Shown: positions 1 to 11,643 of the stretch, one piece after another
Position numbering within the stretch: the first letter of the stretch is position 1
Layout of the letters: each line of letters opens with the position of its first letter
Notes under the pieces: generated by a model
What the model was told of the DNA's origin: nothing
What the model saw: only the letters and a program-made list of their open reading frames with translations
Databases searched by the model: none
Program-made: the position numbers and the translations under genes
Assembly: GCF_035222485.1 (NCBI RefSeq)
Contig: NC_085920.1
Coordinates: forward strand, 3,534,001-3,598,000
Reading direction: 5' to 3'
DNA from: Podospora pseudoanserina
Taxonomy: Eukaryota > Ascomycota > Sordariomycetes > Sordariales > Podosporaceae
DNA length: 64,000 nt

Positions 1-443
1 GCATAGTGTAGGGGTGTTTGTGGGGATAATTGATGTGGGAGGGGGGGTTGTTTATCTGTAGAGATAATTGTATTTATAAATCAAGGTATTAGGAATATTT
101 TGTGGTTGGGGTGTTTATTGTGAGTGATTTGTGATCTTAATGGGTGGTAAAGGGGTTGGTGGTGCTGTTCAGGTTGTGAGAATAGCCAACGACTCCTGTG
201 TTGACATGAGAACTGAGCAGACAACACTCAAGAATCTCCAAACTCCTTGCGAAAAAAGACATATATACCGCTCACAAAGTTACATGAACCCAGCCCAGGC
301 CCAAACCTGGCTATGCATATACCTAACCCATAACCCCCTTTCCCCCCAAGTCCAGAACCATGAATGAACCTAACAGTCCTTTTTGTTCCCTTTCCCCAGC
401 CAACCCAGTCTATAACGCCCCGCCCCTAATTGCCTTGTCCGTA
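1..443. other. Gene-free window edge downstream of the histidine kinase
   Basis: No convincing gene is seen. The first 130 bases are T/G-rich and the rest becomes C-rich approaching the kinase 3' end. The stretch probably holds the 3' untranslated region and terminator of the minus-strand kinase, but no clear polyadenylation signal can be assigned. Open frames here are low-complexity. Confidence 0.5.
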
Positions 444-3400
444 TTATATGTACCCCCCTTTACCTCCCCCTTGCCCCCCCTCCAAATTGAACCTCTCCAC
501 ATTCTCCTCCGTCAACCTCTCCCCCAGCCCCTCCTTCTTCCCCCCAAGAACGGAAGGACTCTTCGCCCCCCCAATCCCCGCCGCCCCAACCAGCTTATCA
601 TCCCGACTGTGCATCGCACTCTCCTTGTCCTCCTCAAAGTGCTTAATAACAGGCGACATCGGCACCCCCCCCAGCCTTTCCTCACTCCCCGGCCTCGACA
701 GCCCTTTCTGCGGGGAGTTAGACTTGGGAGTGGTACTATCCCCACCACCACCACCACTACCACCACCACCACCATCACTTACAACCCCAACCCCATCACT
801 TACAACCCCAACCCCATCACTCACGACCGTATACCCCGGAAAATGCCCCTTTCCTCCCTCCCTCCCCAGGCTTAGGCGTGGGCAGTTCCTCATGCGTCTC
901 TCTATCATGTTCCACCCCAACCCCCGGAATCCCCGCATTATCACAATGCTCCCCCGAATCCGAACAATCACTCACCACACTGCTCCCAACCCCATCATCC
1001 ACCGCCACCATTCCCCCTTTCCTCCCCTTACTCCCCCACCTGACCAACATCCTCTCCAAAACCCTACTCTTCACCGGCTTGCTCAGATAATCATCCATCC
1101 CCGCCCTCTTGCACTTCTCCCTATCCCCCTGAATCGCACTCGCCGTCATGGCCACGATCGGCACGTCCCCCACAAAAGACTTGTACGGCAAGTGGTGCCT
1201 CAGCAAGTGCGTGCACTTGTACCCATCAATCAGCGGCATCTGCACATCCATCAAAATGATATCCGGCTTCTTCTTCTCCCCCTTCTCCGCCGCAATCAGG
1301 TAATCCAGCGCCTCCTTCCCGTTCCAGGCAGCAACAACATTAAAGCCGAGTTTTCGAATCGTTTTGATGGCAATCTGCTGATTGATAGCATTGTCCTCCA
1401 CAACCAAAATGTGGATCTTGGACCTCTCTTCCAGGGACAGGTCTTCCTCAGGCGAGGACACACTAGGTAGGTTGACCGACGACGAGTTGCGCCACGATGA
1501 ACGGCCCCTGTCCCCAAGTACAGAACCGATCTCGGGGGGCGTTCCCATAGAATGGTCGTACTCCGAGCTGTGGCACGAGACGCTCATCTCCGACTGCAAC
1601 CGATCAGGAATGGGATCAATCTGGACAAGGCTGGACTTTTGAGCAGCACCCTGGGGCTTGTTGAACGGGATCCAAAACGTGGCCGTCGTCCCCGTCCCAA
1701 GAGTGGACTCGAGCACCATCCTCCCCTTCATCAAATCCAGCAGGTGCTTGCAAATCGTCAACCCCAATCCCGTCCCGCCAAACTTCCTCGCCGTCGAAGC
1801 GTCACCCTGACTAAAAGGCTGAAACAACCTCTTCCTCACCTCCTCCTCGATCCCGATCCCCGTGTCCTCGATCACAAACTTTATCTCGGTGATCTCGGGC
1901 GTGTCCTTCTCCTTGAAAACCGAAAACTTGACATGCCCATGGTTGGTGAACTTGATGCTGTTTGTCACCAGATTCGTGATAATCTGCCTCACCCTCCCAG
2001 GATCGCCCATAACCACCATGTCAGTCTCGATATCCTCCGAGATGTCGGAATGAAAGGCCAAATCTTTTCGCTCGGCGGCAAAGCTCAACATCTTGGACAC
2101 ATCTCGGACGATAACCGAGAGCGAGAACTGGACTTCTTCAATGTCGAGCCTCCCCGACTCCACCTTGGAAAAGTCCAAAATGTCGTTGATGACCGTCAAC
2201 AGCGCGTTGGCGGAGCGGTAGATGTTTTCTGTAATGTCTCGTTGTTCTTCCGTGAGCTCAACGTCGAGAAGCAGCTCCGACATCCCGATCACGCCTGTGA
2301 TGGGGGTTCGAATTTCATGAGACATCTACCTCCAATGTTAGCTCCCGCAGTTTGTTCATCAGACGTGTCACCACCTACATTAGCAAGAAACTGCGACTTC
2401 AACCTGCTGGCCTCCTTGGCGGCAGCTTCATTAGCCACCAGTTGTCTCTTTTCTTGAGCCTGCGCCTGGATGTCCTGTTCTCTCGCCTTGAGCTCGGTAA
2501 CATCCATGATGAGGCCTATCACGCCCTCGATGATGGTGTTTGCTTCCCCCTTCTCACGGATTCTTTTCCCTAGAATGGGTTGGAACCGAGTGCGGTACCA
2601 GCGTCCATCTGTTGCAATGTCAGCATATACCAATAGTCGCTTGCTAGACCCAAAAACATACCCATCTCATGCTCTTGAAAGTCCTCCCTCGTCGTACTCC
2701 CATCAAGAATAGACTCCAGCGGACTCAAGAAAGCCGGCATCTGTCCCTCTGGCAGCTGCGAGTTAAGACGATTAAACACGTCGTAAACATCCTCCCCAAT
2801 AAACCAGCGCGAGGTGGTATTGTCACACTGATAGTCCCATATCAGCGCTCCCTCAATCATGGTGATCTTCCGGTTCAGGTCGACCGTAAACATCGTCATG
2901 TTAGACAGAGCGATAACACTGAGAAGCTGCTGCCGAGTTCTGTTAGCCTCGATCTTGGTCTCGATGCTTTCATGGACGTCGGTGCATGTTCCTAAACAAA
3001 CGAATGAGTGCTCCGTCACAGATCTGCCAGGGTCAGACGAAAGCTCACCAAACCACTTCTCAATCTTGCCCGTCTGCTTATTCCGCAACGGCAGCGCCCT
3101 CCCCAGAAACCACCTCCACTCCCCATCCTTGCTGCGACACCTGTACTCCGTCATGTAGGGCTCGCCAGTCGCAAGAGAGTGCTTCCACCGCTTCGCAGCC
3201 TCCACCATGTCATCCGGATGAAAAGGCTTCGACCACCCCTCACCAAACGAGTCTTCCTCGGACAGGCCAGTGTAATGATACCACCGACTATTATAAAAAT
3301 CATGCTGCCCATCAGGCGTCGCCGTCCACACCAACTGCGGCATCGTGTCACAAATAAGCCTAAACCTCTCCTCATCCGCCGCCTTGATCTGGTTCAGCTC

Positions 3401-4870
3401 CTCATGAAGCCTGGTCACATCCCGGCATGTCACGACGCCGGCGAGAAACTCCCCCGTGTTCTCATCCTTGATCGCCACCCCCTCCACGTCAAAAATAAGA
3501 CTTTTCCCATGCTCATCACGCATCCCGATGCGGAGGCCGACAAAGGGCTTCTCGGTTCGCAACAGCACAGCGATCGGATACTCGCTCGGATCCAGCTGCT
3601 TCGTAAAATCTTGGTCCCATACCACCCAGTTTGGCAGCAGATCAAAGCCATCAGCCGACTTGTCAAGGTCAGCGTTTCGGACAAACAAGTTGCGGGCAGC
3701 ACGGTTGGGAAGCGTTACACTTCCGTCTCTCCACATGGCCAGGATGGGCGTCTGGATGTTGTCAAGCAAGGCATCCTTCATGATGTTGATCTTTTGGAGT
3801 ACCGACGGCGCGCTTGAGGGTGCCGAGGCAGCGGGCGGTCCAAAGGGGGGGAACGGGTTGGCGGAAAAGGACACGGCAGAAGGGCTGAGCTTGAACGAGG
3901 AGGAAGCGTTGGAGTCCTTGCTAGAGGCCGCAGAAGGTGGGTTGCTGACATGAGGTATAGACTTCCGCTCGGCAGCTTCCAAATAACTCGCTTTGGCCGT
4001 CGATTTTCTCCTACTCATGGCGGGGCTGAAAGCCGAGTTGGTGTTGGTGAAGGTCAACGTGAAGAAAGTTTGTCCTTCGCTGACATCCCAGACCGATATG
4101 ATCATTTTGGCACGCCTTTGGGAAACCGACAAGTTGTGCCTTGCTCGAGGATCATACGTGGAACTGGTGACATCTGTGGGAGAAATCACCACCTCGATGG
4201 CGAGGGTAGGCGTGTGGTCATGGGGTTTTCCATCGAAAACGTGGCCATCGTTCGCTCCATCCGGTATTGGCGTGACATCTCCGTCGACCTCGACGGCGCC
4301 GTCGGCTGTCGCCGATGGACTTCCACCTCCCGTTTCGACAGCAGCTTGGTTGAGAAATTGCTCCCAATCAAGCCAAACCGGAACGCCGTCCTGAACCAGA
4401 TCAATGCCCACCTGAGCCAGGGTCTTGCCGCGAAGAATGTCCACGACGGGTACCATGCCGTCACCGTCGGCACCAACATTTTCGGGTATCATACCGAGCA
4501 GTCTTCCCATGGCTTCGTTTGCCAAAGCTACCGTCTTTAAGCCGTCCAAAACAAGCACGGGTACTGGGAGAAATTGTAAGGCTGAGAAGGCCACTTGTCC
4601 GGGCGTGATACATGGCATCGGTATGCGAAATGGACTGGCGTTTTGCGATCGAGGAACATCTGGCGTGAGTAAGGGAGCGTCCCTAACGAACCGATTACCG
4701 ACTACAGGGGCCACATTGTAGGCCGGCGACTGAGGTCGACTGTGATGGCGGGTATATCGACCAAAATACTGCGTGTCGTCTGGGGTCGAGTGCGGGGATT
4801 GGCGGACAGCGACTGCTGGGCTGGTGTCGACGGCGCAGCTGGTCTCCTGTAACTCTTGACTGGGCGTCAT
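444..4870 (-). CDS. Hybrid sensor histidine kinase, four PAS-like regions, HK and receiver domains
   Basis: Predicted to autophosphorylate on His and pass phosphate to its own receiver and then a phosphotransfer protein, feeding fungal stress or developmental two-component signalling. Exons (minus): 4870-3049, 2991-2662, 2608-2379, 2325-835 and 707-444, giving 1378 aa. Four PAS-like stretches lie near residues 75-140, 390-500, 505-620 and 640-780; the third is a clear PAS_3 fold. The H-box (SHEIRTP, His797) is formed exactly across the 53-bp intron 2326-2378. ATPase N, G1 (DTGIGI) and G2 (GGTGLGL) boxes follow, then a receiver with phospho-acceptor Asp1154 in LMDVQMP. No membrane segment is seen, so it is probably cytosolic. 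The start is the first in-frame ATG; the frame is open further upstream without one. The last exon is inferred: without intron 708-834 the protein ends at 817. The fungal kinase group was not assigned. Confidence 0.85.
708..834 (-). other. Predicted last intron of the histidine kinase, containing a 21-bp tandem repeat
   Basis: The proposed donor is GTATAC and the acceptor CCGCAG, preceded by a CTAAC branch-like site. Removal joins the receiver exon in phase to a protein-like tail ending at 444 that contains LTEENVERFNLE. Bases 773 to about 824 are 2.5 copies of a 21-bp unit, read on the minus strand as GATGGGGTTGGGG then TTGTAAGT; each copy carries a GTAAGT or GTGAGT donor-like site. A (CCA)n stretch at 741-772 lies beside it. 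If the intron is retained the protein stops at 817. Confidence 0.5.
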
Positions 4871-7247
4871 GTCGACGTCGCCGTCAGGAGGGGCATCGAG
4901 CAGACAACGGCCCGCGAGCCCAAGATGGCTGGATTTGAGGTTTGGCGGGGTGTATGTGTGCGTATGTGATTTGGTCGTCAAAACAAAAACTTTTTTGGGC
5001 AGCCAGGAGTTGTGTCTTTGGCTAGATAGTTTCAGTTCGAATTGGTCCAGACACTGGACAGCATCAACAGTGACTAAACTCCCACCGGCGGCTTCCGAAC
5101 TCTTTTGTCACGTTAAGCTGGGCATCTCCGTCTTAGACCTCGCGTTGTGTTGTGAAGGGCGCGGCTGATTCAATGGAAGCACAGAAAGTGTATGGTATGA
5201 GGTCGCGATAGCAAGTCGAAGATTGGAAAGCAGTGCGAGATAATCTACTCCCACCTCGCTCTCTCTGGTAATTCAGATGCAAATGGAAAGAATCGACTAG
5301 GCCCCTGGGGTGGCTTTTTTGCCCAGTGCCAGCGGTACCTAGGCCGGCTGCGTAATCCGACCTGAGCGGCTTTAAGGTTGGTTTAGTCAAGGCCGGAGCT
5401 TTGCAGAAACCCTTTGTTTCTGCTCCCGGTGTCGTCATTGGCAATACATCCCTAAAAGATCAGAGCAAACTCTCCCATTGAGCCGTTAGCTGAACACTAG
5501 TACGGTTGAACATCCGATGAACGGTAACAAGGGGCCATCCACGAGGATGGAACAGTGGAGGGTCAGCACCAGATTTTCTGAAGTGGCAATGCTACCTCAG
5601 CGGTCACTATCGTGAAGATCGTGTATCCGAAACAGCAATGGAATGCGCCGAACGGAAGCACTGGGTCAGACGAAAGCGGGAGGGGTGTCAGACCAATGTC
5701 ATCTCGCAGTTTGTACAACTGTGACCCTCACCGCCCTCAGCTGGATAACTCTGCTCAGATGGGATTTCCACTCAGAAACATGGGATTTTGCATTGTTCCG
5801 TATATAATGCCCCCAAAACACGGTTCCATTCGCGATGTCGAAGCCGATGCGACCTTGTGTGGATCGCTTGCATTTCACTGGGCGGGCATTGCTAACAGTT
5901 GCCGGCAGTTGTCGTTACCAAACCACCACTTGGATTTCACGTTCTCAACACTGACTTTTGGACCATCTCGAAAATCATATTTTATAGCACCCCGTCGTGC
6001 CTGTTCCACGAGCGCACAGCAGTTGACACTTTTGACACGTCTCACCGGTTCGGATGACTGACTCGGGAGGTCTTCTAGCCGAGTAACCCAAGCTAACAAA
6101 TTGGGAACAGAGACTGTTTGTCCACCTTGATGAGAATCGAGACTTTACGGTCCAGCCCCGAATCACGGCTCTACAACAAGCCCCGGGCTGTGTGGTCAAG
6201 ATGAAGCCGGAGACAAGACAGGGCCAAGCCCGTGACTCCACTTCTCCACACATTCGCCGGCACCGGATGCCGGGGGCACGTCGCCGGGTATCCTTCGGGC
6301 CGTTCAGCACGTGGGTTCACTCCCCGATACTACTACGACAACGCTCCGGTCGAGACATCTTGCGGCTCTTGGGACGCACCGTGTGATGGTTGCTCTATAG
6401 TGACATGCTGACGAGTGTGCGACCCATCGACAATGTCTTATCGGCCCCCCCTCCCACCCCCCTCGACCCCAAATTCTGGCTGTCACGCTGCCACCAGGTC
6501 TTTCTTGTTCCGCATTCCGAGCCCTTGGCGCCCAGAACCCGGAGTCGAAGCAAGGCTGAGCCTCCGAACGCAGCACCCGCGATGAATGCCGAACATGCTC
6601 CCCACCATGAGTACCCCACCTGGAGACCCCGCAGGAAGGGTCTAGAGAGATGGAGGGGTCACCGGGGAGCTGGGTTTTGCCATCGGATTTGCCCCGTTGA
6701 ACAACGTCACTGGAAAGGGAAGGTTCAAACATGGCATTTTCTGCATCTTCGGATGGCAGTTGTCTACGATGAGATGAGATGATGATGGTGGCCTTCTCTT
6801 CACCTTTGGACAACCAATCATAACTGATCATTGTCATGACAGACAAGTAGGAACCCAGCATCACCAGGGCAGGCCGGCAAGTGTTTTCAGTGTTTTATAC
6901 CCTCCCACATGCGCGCCGCTTCACAACCCCATCTTGGCCACGGTCTCCGGGGACGGCACTCATCCAGGGGTAACGCCCCTCGCGATACCCACATGCCGGC
7001 CTGTGACAAGATCCCAGACTCTGCTCCTCCAGGCCAATCCAGGTTCACCCCCCACATGATGACCGATCATGTCTGTCTTCTTCCTATTTTTCTCCCGCTT
7101 CTCCCCAGCTTCATCGGCCTTGTTCCCGTTCCTCTGGATCTCACTTCTGCTGTAGCCCCTTCCTTGTTTTCTTCTTGTTGATACCCCGGACTGTACCTTG
7201 CCTTTGTCTTCTTTCCCATCTCTCTTTCCCCGCCTTTTTCGCCCATC
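4871..7247. other. Intergenic region between divergent kinase and aldehyde dehydrogenase
   Basis: This 2.4-kb stretch has no open frame with convincing protein character. It should contain both promoters. A CCAAT-type box occurs near 6813, and the last 170 bases before the dehydrogenase ATG are strongly pyrimidine-rich, as is common at fungal transcription starts. Confidence 0.5.
7034..7072 (+). promoter_or_regulatory. CCAAT box and inverted repeat in the dehydrogenase promoter
   Basis: CCAAT is at 7034-7038, about 210 bp before the ATG. An inverted repeat ACATGAT-GACCG-ATCATGT lies at 7054-7072. CCAAT is the binding core of the fungal HAP complex; the inverted repeat could be a dimeric regulator site. 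Function is inferred from position only. Confidence 0.35.
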
Positions 7248-8740
7248 ATGTCTGACGCCGCCACCTACTCGGTCCCTTTCTGGATCAACGGCGAGGAGTA
7301 CCACGCCGAGAAGCAGTACGATGTCATCTCGCCCGTCACCGGCAAGGCCATCCACCGGTCCGGCGCCGCCTCGGATGCCGACGTGAAGAAGGCCGTCGAG
7401 GCCGCCGACAAGGCTTTCAAGACGTGGAAGAAGACACTCCCCAAGGAGCGCCGGGATGTCTTCTTGAAGGCTGCTGAGATCTTTGAGAGGAGGAAGGAGG
7501 AGCTCGGGGACTACATGATGCAGGAGACTGGTGCCCCTCGCCAGTGGGCCGACTTCAACTTGGACGTCGCGAAGGACTTCTGCCTTGACATTGGCGGCCG
7601 GATCCGCACTCTCGAGGGCACCATTCCCACCACTGCCGATCCTGAGACCGGCGCCATGATCGTCAGGGAGCCCTTTGGTGTCATTCTCGCCATTGCCCCA
7701 TGGTATGTTGCCCTGATGGCACGCAGCGCTTCACATCAAAAGCTGACATGCAGATCAGGAACGCCCCCTACATCCTCGGCATCCGCTCCATCCTCTTCCC
7801 CATCGCCGCCGGCAACACGGCCATCCTCAAGGGCAGCGAAGCCTGCCCCCGCACCATGTGGGGCCTCTGCTCCGTCTTTCACGAGGCCGGCCTCCCCGCC
7901 GGCGTCCTCAACATGCTCGTCCACTCCCCCCAGGACGCCCCCCGCATCACGGCCAACCTCATCGCCGAGCCGGCCGTCAAGAAGATCAACTTCACCGGCT
8001 CCACCGGCGTCGGCCGCATCATCGGCCGTCTGGCGGGCGAGAACCTCAAGCCCGTCCTCCTCGAGCTCGGCGGCAAGGCCCCCGCCATCGTCTGGGAGGA
8101 CGCCGACCTCGACAACGCCGCCTTCCAGTGCGCCCTCGGCGCCTTCCTCAACAGCGGCCAGATCTGCATGTCTACCGAGCGCATCCTGGTTCACAAGAAC
8201 GTCAAGGCCGAATTCGAGAAGAGGTTTGTCGGCGCCATTGACCAGATTTTCGGGTCTGCTCCCGACGCGCCTATCTTGATCAACAGCGCGGCTGTGACCA
8301 AGAACAAGGCTCTCATCAAGGATGCGCTGGCCAAGGGCGGCGAGTTGCTGTACGGCAACCCTGACGCTGTGGAGAAGAGCGACACGAGGATGAAGCCGGT
8401 TGTGATCAACAATGCGAACAGGGAGATGGAGATCTACCAGACGGAGAGCTTTGGGCCGTCGGTGGCGTTGTATGAGATTGAGACGGAGGAGGAGGCGCTG
8501 GAGGTTGCGAACGACACCGAGTATGGTCTCACGTCGGCGGTCTTCACGGAGGATCTGAGGAGGGGGTTGAGGTTTGCCAAGGAGATCGAGACGGGGGCGG
8601 TGCACATCAATAGCATGACGGTGCATGACGAGAGTGCGCTGCCGCACGGTGGCGCGAAGGCGAGCGGGTATGGGAGGTTCAATACTGCCACGGGGATGGC
8701 GGAGTGGGTGAGGACCAAGACTATCACTTACAAGTTTTAG
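7248..8740 (+). CDS. NAD(P)-dependent aldehyde dehydrogenase, salicylaldehyde/vanillin dehydrogenase type
   Basis: Oxidises an aldehyde, probably aromatic, to the acid using NAD(P)+. Exons 7248-7702 and 7759-8740 give 478 aa, the usual family length. The 56-bp intron has a GTATGT donor, a GCTGAC branch-like site and an ATCAG acceptor; splicing restores the conserved APWNAPYILG region. Later motifs are FTGSTGVGR (cofactor loop), catalytic Glu254 in LELGGKAP, and nucleophile Cys288 in SGQICMSTER. The family assignment rests on the N-terminal FWINGEEY segment and overall pattern; true substrate unknown. No targeting signal is evident, so it is likely cytosolic. Codons are strongly C-ending in the first two thirds and G-ending at the 3' end. 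No other aromatic-catabolism gene is adjacent. Confidence 0.93.
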
Positions 8741-10356
8741 GTGAGGGCTGTAAGGCTGGGGAAGGCAGGGGTAAATAAGGGGCTACTGCACATATGAATG
8801 AAGCATCTTGAACTGTACAGCTCTGGTCCATCAATGCGAATTGCTACAGATTGATTACTATCGAGGTTGACGGCTATTAGGGGTATCTGTACCTACTGAA
8901 GGAGAATTAGATATCTGACTGGCAGAGATGGCGAAGTACCTCGGCTTCAAACCCCTTGAAAATTCCTTCTAGTCCCCGTATTCGGAATTCCTTGCCTTCT
9001 CCCCTTCTCGCCACCATATACCACTCTAACAAAATGCCACCAAATCTTCACTAACAAACTTCTTGCCCCCCCCCCAACTTCGTTCCCCGACACTTCAGGC
9101 ATCAGGGTTCTCTGTCACACAACAGCCCTGCTCCCTCAATGGAAAACTCTGGATGGCAGCTCGCTTCCGAGTCCAAATTCTCAGCTGCCGTCCGATCCAT
9201 CAAACCCTCCCGCCCCAACTCCCACGGCGAACTCCTATGTCCCTGTTTATCTTTCTTAGTTCTTACGGCATGGGGATGTTTTGCCGAGCCTCGGGTTGGG
9301 GGCACAGATGGGGTGTCTAACGGGTGGTGATTTCACCAACACCACCCCCGACCAAAGATGCTCCCGTGTCCAAAACCGGAGCCTGGGCGCAGGCGGTGGA
9401 GTCTAACAGGCGGCATGAAGACAAAGGGGTGGTGGGTGTGGCGGTGAACCCGGGGGAATCCTGAGGAGTGGGTTGTCTGATGACCGGGAGCTCAAGATAC
9501 GGCCGGCGGCCAAGGTGCTCGGGTACCCGGCTGAGAACGGGGGTGTGACCGAGGTCTGGGCTGGTTTGGCGCCTGAGGTGACGGCGGAAGGAACGGTGGA
9601 GAACCGGGGGTGAGTGCGATACCTACCTACCTGCCCACCTACTCCTCATTGGAAAAGGAAAAGTTGGGTGATGATGATGCTGACTTGACACTAGTTATTC
9701 CCTGTGGGGGGATTTACCCCATCAGAGAGGACCTCAAGATGGCCGTTAGGTCGAGGGAGGAAGGGGGAAACGGGCGGGACGGGGGATTTTGGGGGGTTGG
9801 TGTGACGAGCAGGTTGAGCCTTTGGTAGGGGCGGGATAAGGTCACACACAGACTGGAAAGGTGGTGGTGGTGATAGATTATGATGTGCGTTTCAGTCAGT
9901 CGATACTGACATGGGACAATGGTCTCCATCCTCACTCACGCCATTTCTATTCACCGCATGAAATCACACTTTCTACCAGTAAGTAAAATAATCGCGGCTG
10001 CCTTCCTCATTAAATACAACTCTTGCAAAGATCTTCAAAAATATATCCATCCATCCACCAGGGGTGGAGGCAAGGGTGACAAAAGAAAAGAAGGGGGTAT
10101 AACCATTCCAATCCCAAAACAAAAGAAATAAATGACCGACGCCAGTCAGTGATGATGCTAGCTTGCTTCTCCCCTTCCTGAGAAGCTCCAATCTTATACT
10201 CCTTCTTTTCCAAAAAAAAAAAAAAAAAAAAAAAAGACAAAAAAAATCAAAACGCCTTGGATATATGCCCCAATCCCCTTTTCCAAAGTGATAAAACAAG
10301 CAAATAAAACAACACAACAGAAAAGAACACAGCCCTCCCCCTTATCAACTACCTCC
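8741..10356. other. Intergenic region, convergent 3' ends
   Basis: The stretch lies between the 3' ends of the dehydrogenase (plus) and the membrane protein (minus). No gene is supported. It contains a C-run near 9065, a CCTACCTACC-like repeat near 9620 and a 24-base A run at 10212-10235. The A run lies near the membrane-protein 3' end and may be in its untranslated region. Confidence 0.5.
10212..10235. repeat. Poly(A) tract
   Basis: An uninterrupted run of about 24 A lies roughly 120 bp beyond the stop codon of the cysteine-rich membrane protein, which is read on the other strand. No target-site duplication or retroposon body is seen beside it. Confidence 0.9.
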
Positions 10357-11643
10357 CTAACCCCCATATCCTCCCCCATTACCCCCATATTGATACCTAT
10401 CCCCCTCCCTCCCTCCATACTCCTCCCCAACCCCCCCACTAACATACCCATCCCCCCTCGCAACCCCGCCCAAATCCGCCCGGTCCAACATCTCCGTAAA
10501 AGTAGTCATATCCGTATACCTCCTCCCATCATCCCCCTGTTGCGGCGTCCGATCCGGCGTGATATTCCTCGGATCCGCAAAAATATTGATACTAACACCA
10601 CTCACCTCCCTCCCTTGCTGCTCCGGCGTCCTCGGCGCCAGTCCCCCCTGGTACCCCGGATTCCCATCATCACTAACCGGCATATCCGGCATATCCACAT
10701 ACTTCCTCTGCCCGCCCGGTTGCTGGGGTGAATAATCCGCAATCAACCCCCCATAAGCAACACTGCTCATCCTCCTATTCTGATTTGGAGGTGAAGCAAC
10801 AATCTGGTTGTTGTCGTAGGAGAGAACCGAGTTTCGCATGTCCATCGCGTTGTTGTTGAGCATTTGCGGGGTGGGCAGCCTGGCTCCGAAATCTGTTCTC
10901 AACGCCGGTTTATCGTCGTGGAGGATAGGGGCGGAGATGATGTTGCCAAAGGAGGAGGTCGACCGCGAGAGTTTGAGGGGTGAGCTTGACGACGAAGCCG
11001 TCTGGCCAGCCTTTCTCTTGCGGATGAAGATGAAGGCGAGGACGCCGGCGATGATTAATACCACTGCTCCCGCTGCGGCACCGCCCGCGATTCCGGCGAT
11101 CGGAGGACCGGCAGACTGCGGGACTGCCGTCGCGGTCAGCGTCTCTGACGGACTCGCGGTTGTCGATGGTTTCGACGTGGGGGTGGTAGAAGGTCTCGAA
11201 GATGGTGTGCTCGACTGCAAAGGTGCAGAGTTCTGGTTGGTGTTCATGACACACTCGCCATTAACGCACGAGTACCCAAACGGACAGCAATCAGAGCCGC
11301 ATTTGGGCAGAGAGCCCCCGAGGGCGGTTGTCTTGATGACAGAGTCGGGGGCCTTGTCGGCGTCTTGAAGCTCAATGTTGCAGTCGATGGGCCGGAGCTT
11401 TTGACATGTTGAACCGTTCGGACAGCAAACGACTGTGGTGTTGCCGGCGAGGACGAGGCACCTGTCGCCTGTTGGGCAGCAGAAAGAGCTGGGGACGTTG
11501 GCGTTGCCGCATCCTGAAAAGTTTGGTGCACCGCATGTGTCTTCTTGCCTGGCGAATATCTCGTATGTCGTCGGGATCGCGGACGCGGTCGCCAAGATCA
11601 TGGCGAGAGCGATGGCTCGGAGGGCTGTTCGTCTCCTGGCCAT
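10357..11643 (-). CDS. Cysteine-rich single-pass membrane protein, function unknown
   Basis: 428 aa in one exon, starting at ATG 11643. Residues 1-22 look like a secretion signal. The ectodomain (about 35-135) has many cysteines in repeated CCP-G patterns (FCCPTGDRCL, VCCPNGSTC, DCCPFGYSC), resembling small disulfide-rich modules of fungal surface proteins. A Ser/Thr/Pro-rich, probably O-glycosylated stalk follows, then a membrane helix of about 25 residues near 185-210 ending in RKRK, which is a stop-transfer signal. The cytoplasmic tail is disordered and Gly/Tyr/Pro-rich. The architecture suggests a cell-wall or surface sensor, but no enzymatic domain is visible and the role is unassigned. 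The 3' third is G-rich on the coding strand. Confidence 0.85.
   Translation of the reverse strand: MARRRTALRAIALAMILATASAIPTTYEIFARQEDTCGAPNFSGCGNANVPSSFCCPTGDRCLVLAGNTTVVCCPNGSTCQKLRPIDCNIELQDADKAPDSVIKTTALGGSLPKCGSDCCPFGYSCVNGECVMNTNQNSAPLQSSTPSSRPSTTPTSKPSTTASPSETLTATAVPQSAGPPIAGIAGGAAAGAVVLIIAGVLAFIFIRKRKAGQTASSSSSPLKLSRSTSSFGNIISAPILHDDKPALRTDFGARLPTPQMLNNNAMDMRNSVLSYDNNQIVASPPNQNRRMSSVAYGGLIADYSPQQPGGQRKYVDMPDMPVSDDGNPGYQGGLAPRTPEQQGREVSGVSINIFADPRNITPDRTPQQGDDGRRYTDMTTFTEMLDRADLGGVARGDGYVSGGVGEEYGGREGDRYQYGGNGGGYGG

Noticed and set aside
430-1470. 346-codon plus-strand open frame
   Set aside because: Low-complexity Pro/Leu/Arg product antisense to the receiver region of the histidine kinase; a shadow of G-ending codons.
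4871-4981. Upstream extension of the histidine kinase
   Set aside because: The frame is open upstream but the first codon at 4981 is TTG; the first ATG in frame is 4870.
7736-8647. 303-codon minus-strand open frame
   Set aside because: Antisense to the dehydrogenase and lacking any family motif; explained by codon bias.
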